Assembly: GCA_016700175.1 (NCBI GenBank)
Contig: CP065003.1
Location: forward strand, 2,366,001 to 2,430,000
Length of the DNA stretch: 64,000 nt
DNA from: Acidobacteriota bacterium
GTDB lineage: Bacteria > Acidobacteriota > Blastocatellia > Pyrinomonadales > Pyrinomonadaceae
Reading direction: 5' to 3'
Shown here: in pieces, positions 8,398 through 16,296 of the stretch
Layout: each line of letters begins with the position of its first letter
Position numbering within the stretch: position 1 is the stretch's first letter
The notes under the pieces: generated by a model
Seen by the model: only the letters and a program-made list of their open reading frames with translations
Databases searched by the model: none
Told to the model about the DNA's origin: nothing
Made by a program: the position numbers and the translations under genes

Positions 8398-8660
8398 AGT
8401 TCAAGTTTGACGCAGTAGGGCTGGAGTTCCTCGATCTGGTTAGCGTCCTTGTCGATCTCGGGGTTCTCCCTCTCGCGGTCGGCGTCGCACATCACGAAGT
8501 TCGGGGACGTGCCGCAGTTCTTTTTCACCGTCGTGGTAGTGGGTTCGATGAAGTTCCTGTTCCCATATCGGTCGTATGTGAACTCCTGTGTCCAGGCGGC
8601 GGGCGAGCTTTTGTCTATTACCCCCTCAGCGATCTTGATCCTGTTCAAAGGAACGTAGGG
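8398..8660 (-). pseudogene. RHS/YD-repeat protein fragment
   Basis: The minus strand encodes LNRIKIAEGV, then WTQEFTYDRYGNRNF, the classic YD-repeat signature, and a following NPEIDKDANQIEEL segment that matches the start of a next repeat. Both ends are lost: upstream the frame runs into a stop inside a palindromic repeat, downstream it meets the IS3 left end. What remains is about 85 residues of a once large repeat or toxin-delivery protein. Confidence 0.7.
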
Positions 8661-8940
8661 GCTTCAGCGCCAAATTAGCCGGCTGAAGCCGGCCAAGGGT
8701 GTTAGGTTAGTCCCGTTTCCCCCCGTTGAAACGGGGGGCAACTGATGTGCTGAAGCCCCGGGATCATCTTAGTCCGTTAGGGATCCCCCCGCTGAAGCGG
8801 GGGGACTAAGAGGTCAAATCTTGAGATTCCGGCCGGCTTTAGCGGGCCAATTCGGGGCTGAAGCCCCGGGAGAATTCTTGACCCGCCCGGCTTCCCCCCG
8901 CTGAAGCGGGGGGCAACTGATTCAGGGGAGGAGCTCCGGC
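8660..8940. repeat. Extragenic palindrome cluster (family A)
   Basis: Five palindromes in a row: CCGGCTGAAGCCGG near 8680, CCCCCGTTGAAACGGGGG near 8725, CCCCCCGCTGAAGCGGGGGG near 8787 and again near 8895, and a CCGGCTTTAGCGGG variant near 8832. They are linked by the TGAAGCCCC and GCAACTGAT phrases also found at 3245-3480. The units occur in both orientations. The block ends at the stop of the YwiC-like gene and could act as a 3' structure for that operon. Confidence 0.8.
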
Positions 8941-9780
8941 TCACATTCCCAGGTAATGTCCGAGAATGACGGACAGGACGAGGATTCCGCCGTAGACGGT
9001 CTCGCGGATCCCGATCTGCATAGCCTTCATCTTCCTGCGTGATTCCGAAAGACCGGTCACGTTCCTGAAAAGCAAGAAGACGAACACCGCGATCGGGAGC
9101 ATCGGGACAAGCCCGAACGAAGCGAGCGACGCGACCGCAACGACGGCGATCAGGTGAAGCGCGGCGGGTGCGACGCGGTTGAACGGCTTGCCTTTCTCGA
9201 GCCTCAGACGTTGTCGGACATACACGACCGAAGGCACCGACCTGCATACGAAGAGAGCCCATAGTGCGAGCGCCTCCGCGATCCCCCAGCCGCCGGCAAG
9301 CGCGATCGCCGCAGCCGAAGCGGAGATCGATGCCGAGCCGACCAGCTCGGGCACAAGGCCCCGGCTGTTCCTGGAAACGTCATTGTAAAGCTGGAAAGCA
9401 CCGATCGGGACGAGCAAGAGGAGCGGAAGAAGGTCACGTGGATCGCCGAGAGCCAATGCGACGGCTGCGCCGATCAACGCAAGCGATCCGAACGCGGCGG
9501 CGAATCTCGCCGCCGCGCGCGTCTGGGGCAGATCGCGGCCCGCGGTCAGGTCCGAGACGAGGACCTTTGAAGGCTGGCGGAGCAGGAAGGCTCCGATGAC
9601 GAGAATTGCCGCGGACCATCCCGCCGGGGAAGCGGCGATAGCGAGTGAAGCGACGAGAGGCTCAAGCAATATCCCCCACGAGCCGTGCTCGGCCGGAAGC
9701 GCGACGCGCTTCAAATTGATCGGGGGCCTCTTCGGTCGGTCCTTCAATCCCTCTCGTCCCAGTTCCAAAACGCCGGACAT
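8941..9780 (-). CDS. YwiC-like membrane protein
   Basis: A 279-residue protein with about seven to eight hydrophobic helices. The segment LPAEHGSWGILLEPLVASL, followed by LLRQPSKVLVSDL, resembles the YwiC-like family, whose namesake in Bacillus lies beside the fnr/narGHJI genes; the biochemical role is not established. Here too it is in an operon with nitrosative-stress genes: it starts 10 bp after ric behind a GAGGGAACG ribosome site and is the last gene of the 12712-to-8941 minus-strand unit. Confidence 0.72.
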   Translation of the reverse strand: MSGVLELGREGLKDRPKRPPINLKRVALPAEHGSWGILLEPLVASLAIAASPAGWSAAILVIGAFLLRQPSKVLVSDLTAGRDLPQTRAAARFAAAFGSLALIGAAVALALGDPRDLLPLLLLVPIGAFQLYNDVSRNSRGLVPELVGSASISASAAAIALAGGWGIAEALALWALFVCRSVPSVVYVRQRLRLEKGKPFNRVAPAALHLIAVVAVASLASFGLVPMLPIAVFVFLLFRNVTGLSESRRKMKAMQIGIRETVYGGILVLSVILGHYLGM

Positions 9781-9789
9781 TTCGTTCCC

Positions 9790-10524
9790 TCAGACCGCGG
9801 CCAGCGGATAAACCTTCGCTTCAAGTTCAAGGGCTTTCGGGAACAGTATGTTGTTCTCCAGATGTATGTGCTGATGAAGATCCTTCTCGAGCTCTTCGAG
9901 CCGTGTGTAAAGCGCAGTGTAGCTCGGGCAGGCTTCCGCCGGAAGCGTGTAGCCGTCCGTATTTTCCCGCATCTTCCTCAGAAGTTCACCGGCGCGGTCG
10001 TGTTCGGCCATCATCACCCGAAGCGGATTCCTTACGGTTCCGAAGGCGGGCGACGAAGACGATATCGCTCCCTGCCTGCCCAGGAGTTCCCTCAAGTACG
10101 GGAACAGGATAGCTTCTTCCTTTGCCATGTGCGAAGCAAGGTCCTGAAACAGGGTCAGCACGAGGCTCTTCAGAATGAGAAGCTCGGTATGCGACTCGCC
10201 GTGACGGCCGGCCACCTTTTCCATAAGCGGCGCAAGCTGTCTCATCTCGTCCTTCGTGTAGACGTGGTGCTTCTCGAGAATGTGGTCGATGAGTCCGGCG
10301 AGCGGCATCCGCTCGAAGTCCGTCGCACTTCCCGAAGCGCCCTGTTCCAATTCGCGGAGACGATCCGCTACCTCGTCAGGCTCGACGCCCGCAAGACTGC
10401 AGGCCTCTGCAAACGGCTTCCGCCCGCCGCAGCAGTAGTCGATATGAAACTCTTCGAAGATACGGGTCGAGACGGGCATCTCCAGAGCTATTTCGCGAAC
10501 TGTCTTTGTTTCAAGGTTTTGCAT
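9790..10524 (-). CDS. ric: Iron-sulfur cluster repair di-iron protein (RIC/YtfE/ScdA type)
   Basis: A 244-residue cytoplasmic protein. The N-terminal ScdA_N part carries the IDYCCGG motif near residue 30. A hemerythrin-like domain follows, with ligand-type motifs ILEKHHVYTKDEM, HGESHTEL, AKEEAILFPYL, MAEHDRAGELL and HQHIHLENNILFP. RIC proteins restore Fe-S clusters after NO or oxidative damage. A GGAG site precedes ATG 10524. It lies between the porin and the YwiC-like gene; the operon head has an FNR-type box, which fits induction under low oxygen or nitrogen-oxide stress. Confidence 0.92.
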   Translation of the reverse strand: MQNLETKTVREIALEMPVSTRIFEEFHIDYCCGGRKPFAEACSLAGVEPDEVADRLRELEQGASGSATDFERMPLAGLIDHILEKHHVYTKDEMRQLAPLMEKVAGRHGESHTELLILKSLVLTLFQDLASHMAKEEAILFPYLRELLGRQGAISSSSPAFGTVRNPLRVMMAEHDRAGELLRKMRENTDGYTLPAEACPSYTALYTRLEELEKDLHQHIHLENNILFPKALELEAKVYPLAAV

Positions 10525-10555
10525 TGCTACTCCTTTGGTGACTTGTCCGGGCGGC

Positions 10556-11989
10556 CTAGAACTCGTATGCCGCCCCGAGGTTGAAATGTCCGGCCGTCCT
10601 TCGGCCCGTGATCAAATACGTGGTTTCGAATCTCCTGAACTCTCCCCCGATCGACAGTTTGGGGATCGGCTTGTAGATCACACTCGCCGCGAATGAAAGA
10701 TTGCGCGTCCGCCAGTTCCTGGGGCTCGCGCTGAATAGGTCTTCGTCCGAAGGGTCGTCGATGCCGGCGGAACCGTGGAACGAAAGCCGGTCCTTCAGAA
10801 CCGGCGGCGTGAACGAGATCTGCGCCCATCCGCCTCTGGTCGTTATTCCGCGCGGAGCTCCCGAATCGCCTTCCGGGCTGCCGGGCTCGACGAAGTCGGG
10901 GTTGTAGCCCTGGAAGATCCCGCCCTGCAGACCTCCAAGGTTCTCGCCCGTAAACAGTTCTCCTGAAAGCACGACACGGTTCACGATCGGGAAGCCCCAG
11001 TCGGCGGCAACGCCGAATGAAGCCAGATCGCTGCCGGATACCTTTGTTCGACCGAAATGCGCCGAAACCGCTATCGAACCGGGCTTGCCGGTGCCCAGCC
11101 AATTCGCGCCGTTGTAGGCCGCGCGGCCTTCGAAAGAAGGAACCAGTGACCTCGACGCCGCTCCCGGCTGAAGAAGGAAGGGCGAATCAGGGCCGGAGGG
11201 AAAATCGCCCGACGTTGGCGCCAATACGGCTCCCTCGATCAGGTACTTTCCGCCGGCGAACTTTCGCTCCGCGCGAACCTGAGGAAGCCTGGACCAGAGA
11301 TTGCCGGAAGCGGCGAATTGCGGTATCGCGGCGGCAGCCAGGGAGGTCGGGTTTCTGGGTGCGAACACTATCCAGTCCTGGCCAACCGAAAGCGCCGCCT
11401 TCTCCCATTCGAACCTGACCTTCGCGACACGAAGGCGGACAACTCCGAAGTTCTCGCCGACGCCGACCGCCGGAAGACCGCCGTAAAAGTCTGCCTCGAC
11501 GACACCTTTGACAACAGCGTTCCCCGCCCTCGCACCTTCCATCCTCACGCCGAATCGCGTTTGCCTCAAAGACATCCCTAGATTCTCTTCTTCATTCGCC
11601 GTCGCCCACAAAGGAACGTCCGTGTTGTTCGTTCCGGAAGTGTTCGCGAACGCGTTGAAATAGACGGTCCCGTAGGGTACAAGCCGGATGCCATTCCCGA
11701 GTGAAACGCCGGGAAGGTCCTGCGGGGGTTCGTTCGCGACGGGCGGCTCGGGCGCTTCGTCTTTTCGTGCTGCGTCCGGCGCGGCCTTCGGAGCCTTCGC
11801 CGCAAGCTCGGTTTTGAGCGCTTCAAGGTCCTTGTTGAGCTTCTCGAGCTGCGCCTCCATCACGCGTATCTTCTCCAGAAGAAGATCATCCGCCGGGCTG
11901 CGCTCGGGCTGGCCGAACACACCCGCCGGGCAGAGAATGAGCCACACAAGAACAATGAGCCCGGCAGTAACTGTCGAAGCGCTTTTCAT
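10556..11989 (-). CDS. Outer-membrane porin-like beta-barrel with coiled-coil stem
   Basis: A 477-residue protein: cleavable signal peptide (LILCPAGVFG then QPERS), a coiled-coil segment (about residues 35-65, MEAQLEKLNKDLEALKTEL), an Ala/Pro linker, then a long barrel-like region of alternating polar and aromatic strands ending in the aromatic C-terminus GAAYEF. The ATG at 11989 is preferred over the GTG at 11998 because GAGG sits 8 bases before it. The coiled-coil plus barrel layout resembles SLH-less trimeric porins. It may admit small anions for the operon's metabolism, but the substrate is not readable. Confidence 0.72.
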   Translation of the reverse strand: MKSASTVTAGLIVLVWLILCPAGVFGQPERSPADDLLLEKIRVMEAQLEKLNKDLEALKTELAAKAPKAAPDAARKDEAPEPPVANEPPQDLPGVSLGNGIRLVPYGTVYFNAFANTSGTNNTDVPLWATANEEENLGMSLRQTRFGVRMEGARAGNAVVKGVVEADFYGGLPAVGVGENFGVVRLRVAKVRFEWEKAALSVGQDWIVFAPRNPTSLAAAAIPQFAASGNLWSRLPQVRAERKFAGGKYLIEGAVLAPTSGDFPSGPDSPFLLQPGAASRSLVPSFEGRAAYNGANWLGTGKPGSIAVSAHFGRTKVSGSDLASFGVAADWGFPIVNRVVLSGELFTGENLGGLQGGIFQGYNPDFVEPGSPEGDSGAPRGITTRGGWAQISFTPPVLKDRLSFHGSAGIDDPSDEDLFSASPRNWRTRNLSFAASVIYKPIPKLSIGGEFRRFETTYLITGRRTAGHFNLGAAYEF

Positions 11990-11999
11990 TCTGAACACC

Positions 12000-12359
12000 T
12001 CAATTGGGCAGGTTCTCGAACCGGAGCACCGTGTGCTTTCCTTCCGAATCGGAGAACTCCAGCGAGTCAGAGTCGCGAAGAAGCCCGAGCTCGAACTTCA
12101 TCGAACGCGCGTCTGTGACGACGTGTGTCATACGCGTCTCGCCGCTCCCGCCGGCGTCGGCGAACATCAGCTCGACGTCCGTCCCTTCGCCTTTGGGTTC
12201 GACGGTGATCCCGTTCAGGGGCATTCCGTCCTCGATCCAGTAATCGTCGAAAGCCTCTCCGGACTCGACGAAAACGCCGAGCCTGGTCGGGCGGTCTTGG
12301 TTCCTTTCCAGGAACAGATCCAGAAACCGTGTCCAGTCGTGTTTTGCTTCTGCTTTCAT
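12000..12359 (-). CDS. DUF5335-like small protein
   Basis: A 119-residue soluble protein. It opens with a helical WTRFLDLFLERNQDRPTRLGVF segment and continues as a beta-rich domain (ITVEPKGEGTDVELMF, then THVVTDARSMKFEL). This order resembles DUF5335 proteins, a family without known function; assignment from memory of the pattern. ATG 12359 has GAGG at 10 bases; a GTG at 12374 would overlap the previous stop and is less likely. It is the second gene of the FNR-box operon. Confidence 0.6.
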   Translation of the reverse strand: MKAEAKHDWTRFLDLFLERNQDRPTRLGVFVESGEAFDDYWIEDGMPLNGITVEPKGEGTDVELMFADAGGSGETRMTHVVTDARSMKFELGLLRDSDSLEFSDSEGKHTVLRFENLPN

Positions 12360-12370
12360 TTCTTTGAACC

Positions 12371-12712
12371 TCACTTGCGGCCTTGCAGCCTTGCCGATCT
12401 TCGTCCAAGGTCCTTTTCGACTAGTATCCGGACCTTCTTCTCGCCCGTTTCCTGGTCCGCCTCGATCCCGATCAGGTCCGTGCCTGTCCAGCGGCGGGCC
12501 AGATCCGAAGGGATCGCGACCTTGAGCTCCCCGGCTTCAAACGTCGCTGACAAAGAGGGAAATTCTCCGGTCTCGAGAAGGAACGCGAATCCGCCGCCTG
12601 CCGATGACCCAAGGTCTATCCGTTCGTCTATGCGCCCGAGCACCGCGAGGTCGTTTACCTCGGCAGCGCTTAACCGCAATCTGATCTCGTCCTCTGTCAG
12701 CCTGAGCTTCAT
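12371..12712 (-). CDS. Small conserved-type protein (DUF7009-like), first gene of the FNR-box operon
   Basis: A 113-residue soluble protein starting MKLRLTEDEIRLRLSAAEVNDL, a pattern I associate with short beta-rich proteins labelled DUF7009, though this is not certain. No signal peptide or known catalytic motif. A GGGAG ribosome site precedes ATG 12712. It is the promoter-proximal gene of the five-gene minus-strand operon that contains the porin, ric and the YwiC-like gene, and its promoter carries a TGAT-N4-ATCA box. Confidence 0.55.
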   Translation of the reverse strand: MKLRLTEDEIRLRLSAAEVNDLAVLGRIDERIDLGSSAGGGFAFLLETGEFPSLSATFEAGELKVAIPSDLARRWTGTDLIGIEADQETGEKKVRILVEKDLGRRSARLQGRK

Positions 12713-12750
12713 AGATCGCTCCCGGCGGCATTTCCGGCCGCTATAAAAAC

Positions 12751-12792
12751 AATCTATTCGCTCGGCCTTCGGGCCGATATGATTTAAATCAG
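12751..12792 (-). promoter_or_regulatory. FNR-type box and promoter of the Ric/YwiC operon
   Basis: ATGATTTAAATCAG at 12779-12792 is a near-perfect FNR/DNR-type palindrome (TGAT-N4-ATCA). On the minus strand a -10-like TAGATT lies at 12756-12751, which puts the start near 12744 and the centre of the box at about -41.5, the normal place for FNR-type activation. The first ATG is at 12712. The palindrome also lies about 30 bp after the end of the Crp/Fnr gene at 12820. Confidence 0.75.
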
Positions 12793-12819
12793 TTTTGGGA
12801 TCAGAAGTGCCCGGACGGG

Positions 12820-13464
12820 CTAGGAAAGGTAGTCCTGAAGGGGAGCGGTGCTGTCGATGAAGATCTTTCCGCGGTCTATTCGAAACAGGCCTTTCGCGTG
12901 GAGCTTGCGAATGGAGCGGATGGCGGTCTCGGTCGTGATCCCGGCGATCTCGGCGATATCCTGTCGCCTGAGCGCGATCTTGACAGGCGGCTCCTGTCTT
13001 GATTCGGAGGCAAGCTTCAGAAGCACTTCCGCTACCCTCGCTTCAGCGGAGGGCGTGTTGTGGATCATCGCGGTGTCGGCGCGGTCCCGAAGGATCCCGC
13101 ACATTGCCTGCAAAACGAGCGAGGAGAATTCCTCGGATTCCTTCAGGAGCGCCCGCATGTCGTCGATGTAAAGGAGAAGGAGGTCGGTCGGTTCCATCGC
13201 GATCGCGGTCGCAGGAAACAGCTTGCCGTCCATCGCCGGGGGAATGGCGAAGACCTCGCCTGACGAGAACATCCCCATGATCAGTTCCTTTCCGTCGCCC
13301 GGATGGCGGACCAGTTTCACTCTTCCCTCACGCACGAACGGCAGAAACGCGGGCTCTTCGCCTTCGGAAAAGATGACGTGTCCCTCGGCGTAGCGCTTCT
13401 CCCTGCATCGGCCGAGAAGCGCCGAGCTGAGCTCCGGGCTTATGATCTCGAGAAAGGTGTTCAT
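12820..13464 (-). CDS. Crp/Fnr-family transcription regulator
   Basis: A 214-residue protein with a cyclic-nucleotide-type beta roll (residues about 20-110, GHVIFSEGEEPAF and GEVFAIPPAM), a long dimer helix and a winged helix (IALRRQDIAEIAGITTETAIRSIRKL). The recognition helix has Thr-Glu-Thr rather than the Arg-Glu-Thr of CRP, so a TGAT-type half site is plausible. No N-terminal cysteine cluster is seen, so an FNR-like oxygen sensor with 4Fe-4S is unlikely; a haem or other ligand is possible. It overlaps the TPR gene by 4 bp. It is a natural candidate for the box at 12779. Confidence 0.9.
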   Translation of the reverse strand: MNTFLEIISPELSSALLGRCREKRYAEGHVIFSEGEEPAFLPFVREGRVKLVRHPGDGKELIMGMFSSGEVFAIPPAMDGKLFPATAIAMEPTDLLLLYIDDMRALLKESEEFSSLVLQAMCGILRDRADTAMIHNTPSAEARVAEVLLKLASESRQEPPVKIALRRQDIAEIAGITTETAIRSIRKLHAKGLFRIDRGKIFIDSTAPLQDYLS

Positions 13465-14177
13465 TCGCTTCCCTGGGTCGGGGCGGAGGTCTTCGAGATC
13501 GCTTCACGGAGTCTCGGGATCACCTCGTTCCCGGGCGAAACCTCTTCAAGCCGCGTGAGTGTTTCGGTCGCCTTCGCGGCGTCCTTTTTCTCTGTGTATG
13601 CCACGACGAGGTTCTGCAGCGTCAGCGCGTGCTTCGGATCGTACTCGAGCGACTTCACGAACTCCGCAATGGCCCGGTCCACGTCTTTTTGTTCGCGAAG
13701 AAGGAACGTAAGCCCCATATCGGTGCGGACATTCACATCGTCCGCTTTCTTTTCGAGCGCCGACGCGTACCACTTTTCAGCCTCGGTGAATTTCTCCGCG
13801 TCGAAATTCGCGTTTCCAAGATTCACGATCACCTGGTAATCGTCGGGCCTGATCTGGTTCGCGCGCGAGTAGTACTTGATCGCGTCGTCGAATCTCTGGA
13901 TCCGGAAGAAGAGTTCCGCGGCCTTCACCTGCGAATCGAAATCGTCGGGCTGTTTTTCAGCCGCGTCGATCGCCGCCTGAACGTCCTGCATCGCGGCGGG
14001 ATCCGCCTGGCCCTGGACCGCGGGATGATCGGGCGGCAATCCCATCTGGTTGGCTCCCGGTCCCAGAGTACCCGCTGCCGGAGCGGCGTTCTTGTTTATG
14101 TAATTGGCTCCCATGAAGCCGACGATCAGCCCGAGAAGCAGGCCGACGATTGCGAAGAGTATGTTGTCCTTGTTCAT
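13461..14177 (-). CDS. Membrane-anchored TPR protein
   Basis: A 238-residue protein with one N-terminal transmembrane helix (residues 6-25, ILFAIVGLLLGLIVGFMGAN), a Gly/Ala/Pro linker and four tetratricopeptide repeats (FFRIQRFDDAIKYYSRANQI, then ANFDAEKFTEAEKWYASAL and so on). The layout resembles CcmI/NrfG-like helpers that hold apocytochromes or substrates in the periplasm, which would suit the nearby cytochrome cluster, but no motif proves that. It is translationally coupled to the downstream Crp/Fnr gene (ATGA). Confidence 0.75.
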   Translation of the reverse strand: MNKDNILFAIVGLLLGLIVGFMGANYINKNAAPAAGTLGPGANQMGLPPDHPAVQGQADPAAMQDVQAAIDAAEKQPDDFDSQVKAAELFFRIQRFDDAIKYYSRANQIRPDDYQVIVNLGNANFDAEKFTEAEKWYASALEKKADDVNVRTDMGLTFLLREQKDVDRAIAEFVKSLEYDPKHALTLQNLVVAYTEKKDAAKATETLTRLEEVSPGNEVIPRLREAISKTSAPTQGSE

Positions 14178-14267
14178 TTTCGGTTGAGGAGCGGCGGTCT
14201 TTGCTGCCGCGTCCCGATCGTGTTTGTGAAGTGATTAAGCTGATTATAACAAAGGGGTGGACACAGC

Positions 14268-14300
14268 GCCTCTGAGGCCGAAGCGTTCAGAGGCTTTTTT
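14268..14300 (+). terminator. Rho-independent terminator-like hairpin without an upstream plus-strand gene
   Basis: GCCTCTGA (14268-14275), an 11-base loop, TCAGAGGC (14287-14294) and six T. The T run follows on the plus strand, but the nearest gene to the left runs the other way. It may end an unmapped transcript or protect the TPR promoter from opposing transcription. The rest of 14178-14355 shows nothing else. Confidence 0.65.
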
Positions 14301-14354
14301 GAAAAGCAGGTCCGGCCGCCATTCCCGATCGTCTCGTACAAAAGCTCGCGTTGC

Positions 14355-14465
14355 CGGAAAACATCAGTTGCCCCCGGCTTCAGCCGGGGGTCAACCGGGT
14401 AAACAAAACAGGTTAGGGGCTTTAGCCCCGAAGTAGCCGGCTGAAGCCGGCGAAAGAACCAATTA
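14355..14465. repeat. Extragenic palindromes (family A) next to the IS1182 insertion
   Basis: CATCAGTTGCCCCCGGCTTCAG leads into a GGCTTCAGCC palindrome; then GGGGCTTTAGCCCC and GCCGGCTGAAGCCGGC follow. These are the same modules and linkers as at 3245 and 8660. The IS1182-family element begins 12 bp further on, so the insertion may have chosen this structured region. Confidence 0.75.
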
Positions 14466-14476
14466 GCCCTTTCGAT

Positions 14477-16152
14477 GAGGCTGTCTGAAAAGTCAGCCTC
14501 TTTTCTGTTTTCAGGGTACAATATTCAGCATGAAAAAGAAGGGTCCGGTCTTCAGAAAGTACGACCAGAACCAGCCGATGCTGCTTCCGCCGAGTTACGA
14601 CGAGCTGATCCCGGAAAACCATCCGGTGAGGGTGGTGAACGAGGTGATCGAGCGGATCGACATCAGTGGGATAGAGCGGGGATACAAGGGTGGGGGAGCG
14701 TCGAGCTATCATCCGCGGATGCTGCTGAAGGTGCTGGTGTACGCATATCTGAGGAACATCTACTCGTCGAGGAAGATGGAGCAGGCGCTAAAGGAGAACA
14801 TCCACTTCATGTGGCTGAGCTCAGGAGCAAAGCCTGATCACAACACGATCAACGACTTTCGGGGCAAGAGGCTGTCGGGAGAGTTGGAGAAAGTGTTTTC
14901 GGAAGTGGTGCAGCTGCTTGCGGGGGAGGGAGTGCTGTCGCTGAAGGAAGCTGTTCTTGACGGGACAAAGATCGAGGCGAACGCGAACCGGTACACGTTC
15001 GTGTGGGGCAAGACGGTGAAAGGGAACCGTGAGCGGATCAAAGAGCAGTTGAAGCAGCTGTGGGCGTATGTCGAGAAGCTGTACGAGGACGAGGAACAGA
15101 CACCGAACGAGCCGGACTTTGAAGCGATGGACCCGGAGGCCGTCGAGCGTGCGATAGAAGAGATCAACGAGGCCCTGAAGGACAAGGAGACGGACCCGAA
15201 GACGAGGCAGAAGCTTAGGTACGCAAAGAAGAACTGGCCGAAGAAGCTGGCGGAGTACGAAGAAAAGGAGAAGCTTCTGAATGGCCGGAACAGCTACTCG
15301 AAGACGGACCCGGACGCGACGTTCATGAGGATGAAGGAAGACCATCTGGGGAACGGGCAGCTGAAACCCGCATACAACGTGCAGGCCTCGACCGAAGGGC
15401 ACTACATTCTGAACTACACGCTGGCGCAGACGCCGGCGGACACATCGGCTCTGAAGGATCATATCGAGAGCTACCTGAAGAAGTACGGCGGGGCGCCCGA
15501 GTCGCTGACTGCGGACGCGGGATACGGATCGGAGGAGAACTACGAATACCTCGGGGAGAGGGGGATCACCGGGTTCGTCAAATACAACTGGTTCCACAAG
15601 GATGTCACGGACAAAAAGCGCCGTGAGGATCCTTTCTTGTCCGACAATCTCAGGTACGACGAAGAAACCGACACGCTGTACTGTCCTGCGGGGAAGCCGA
15701 TGGACTACATCGGGGACAAGGAGAGAACGAGCGCGGGAGGATATCTCCAGCGGTCAAGGCTCTACAAGGCGGTGAACTGCCGGGGATGCCCGATGCGGGG
15801 CCCCTGCCACAAAGCCGAAGGTGACAGGGTCGTCGAGCGCAACTTCAACCTGATCAAACACCGGCGAAGGGCTCGCGAGCTGCTCGAAAGCGAAGAGGGC
15901 ATCGAGAAACGAAAGAAGAGAATGACGGTCGAGGCGGTGTTCGGGAATATAAAACAGAACAAGGGGTTCAGGAGGTTCAACCTGCGGGGGATCGAGAAGG
16001 TGACCACGGAAATGGGACTAATAGCGATCGCCCACAACCTCCAGAGGTTCAGCAAGGCCAGGTTCGCCTGACCAGGCGGCCTTTTCTTGCTCAAAAAATC
16101 CGCCGGCCGGCAAAAAATGAGGCTGCCCGACAATCAGTAATCAGACAGCCTC
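14477..16152 (+). mobile_element. Complete IS1182-family insertion sequence
   Basis: The ends are 12-bp perfect inverted repeats, GAGGCTGTCTGA at 14477-14488 and its complement at 16141-16152, giving an element of 1676 bp. Each end also folds on itself: GAGGCTG...CAGCCTC at 14477-14500 and again at 16121-16152. No clear target duplication flanks it. It carries one intact transposase gene and a short hairpin plus T run after the stop (about 16068-16085). It separates the Crp/TPR pair from the cytochrome cluster. Confidence 0.88.
14530..16071 (+). CDS. IS1182-family transposase
   Basis: A 513-residue DDE transposase of full length. N-terminal DUF772-type region: ENHPVRVVNEVIE, YHPRMLLKVLVYAYL, and DHNTINDFRGKRL. 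The middle holds a long charged insertion (residues about 160-250), then TDPDATFM, ADAGYGSEENYEYL with the second catalytic Asp, a cysteine group (NCRGCPMRGPC) and VEAVFGNIKQNKGFRRF with the catalytic Glu. The frame is intact, so the element may still be active. Confidence 0.95.
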   Translation: MKKKGPVFRKYDQNQPMLLPPSYDELIPENHPVRVVNEVIERIDISGIERGYKGGGASSYHPRMLLKVLVYAYLRNIYSSRKMEQALKENIHFMWLSSGAKPDHNTINDFRGKRLSGELEKVFSEVVQLLAGEGVLSLKEAVLDGTKIEANANRYTFVWGKTVKGNRERIKEQLKQLWAYVEKLYEDEEQTPNEPDFEAMDPEAVERAIEEINEALKDKETDPKTRQKLRYAKKNWPKKLAEYEEKEKLLNGRNSYSKTDPDATFMRMKEDHLGNGQLKPAYNVQASTEGHYILNYTLAQTPADTSALKDHIESYLKKYGGAPESLTADAGYGSEENYEYLGERGITGFVKYNWFHKDVTDKKRREDPFLSDNLRYDEETDTLYCPAGKPMDYIGDKERTSAGGYLQRSRLYKAVNCRGCPMRGPCHKAEGDRVVERNFNLIKHRRRARELLESEEGIEKRKKRMTVEAVFGNIKQNKGFRRFNLRGIEKVTTEMGLIAIAHNLQRFSKARFA

Positions 16153-16214
16153 CAACTGATGGTCATTTCTCGATATTGTAGACTCAGCTATGACTGGAGA
16201 ATTCTCTTCTCCTA

Positions 16215-16296
16215 GTTTTCAGACAGCGTAGCTCAGTCCTCAGTCCTTTTGTCTCAGTGCTTGCGAAGGCGGGCGGGGACGCCCGCCGTCCAGGGG
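16215..16296 (-). repeat. 7-bp array plus GC palindrome after the ccs1 stop
   Basis: Read on the minus strand, the ccs1 stop is followed by a palindrome CGGGCGTCCCCGCCCG, the linker CTTCGCAAG and a short GGACTGA heptad run. The same palindrome-linker-heptad order appears at 27285-27345 on the plus strand and partly at 26570-26612. The remainder of 16153-16215 shows nothing. Confidence 0.65.

Noticed and set aside
14475..14530. Transcription terminator reading for the left end of the IS1182 element (GAGGCTG...CAGCCTC followed by T)
   Set aside because: It could terminate incoming transcription, but since it is part of the IS end and no gene precedes it I did not list it as a separate terminator.
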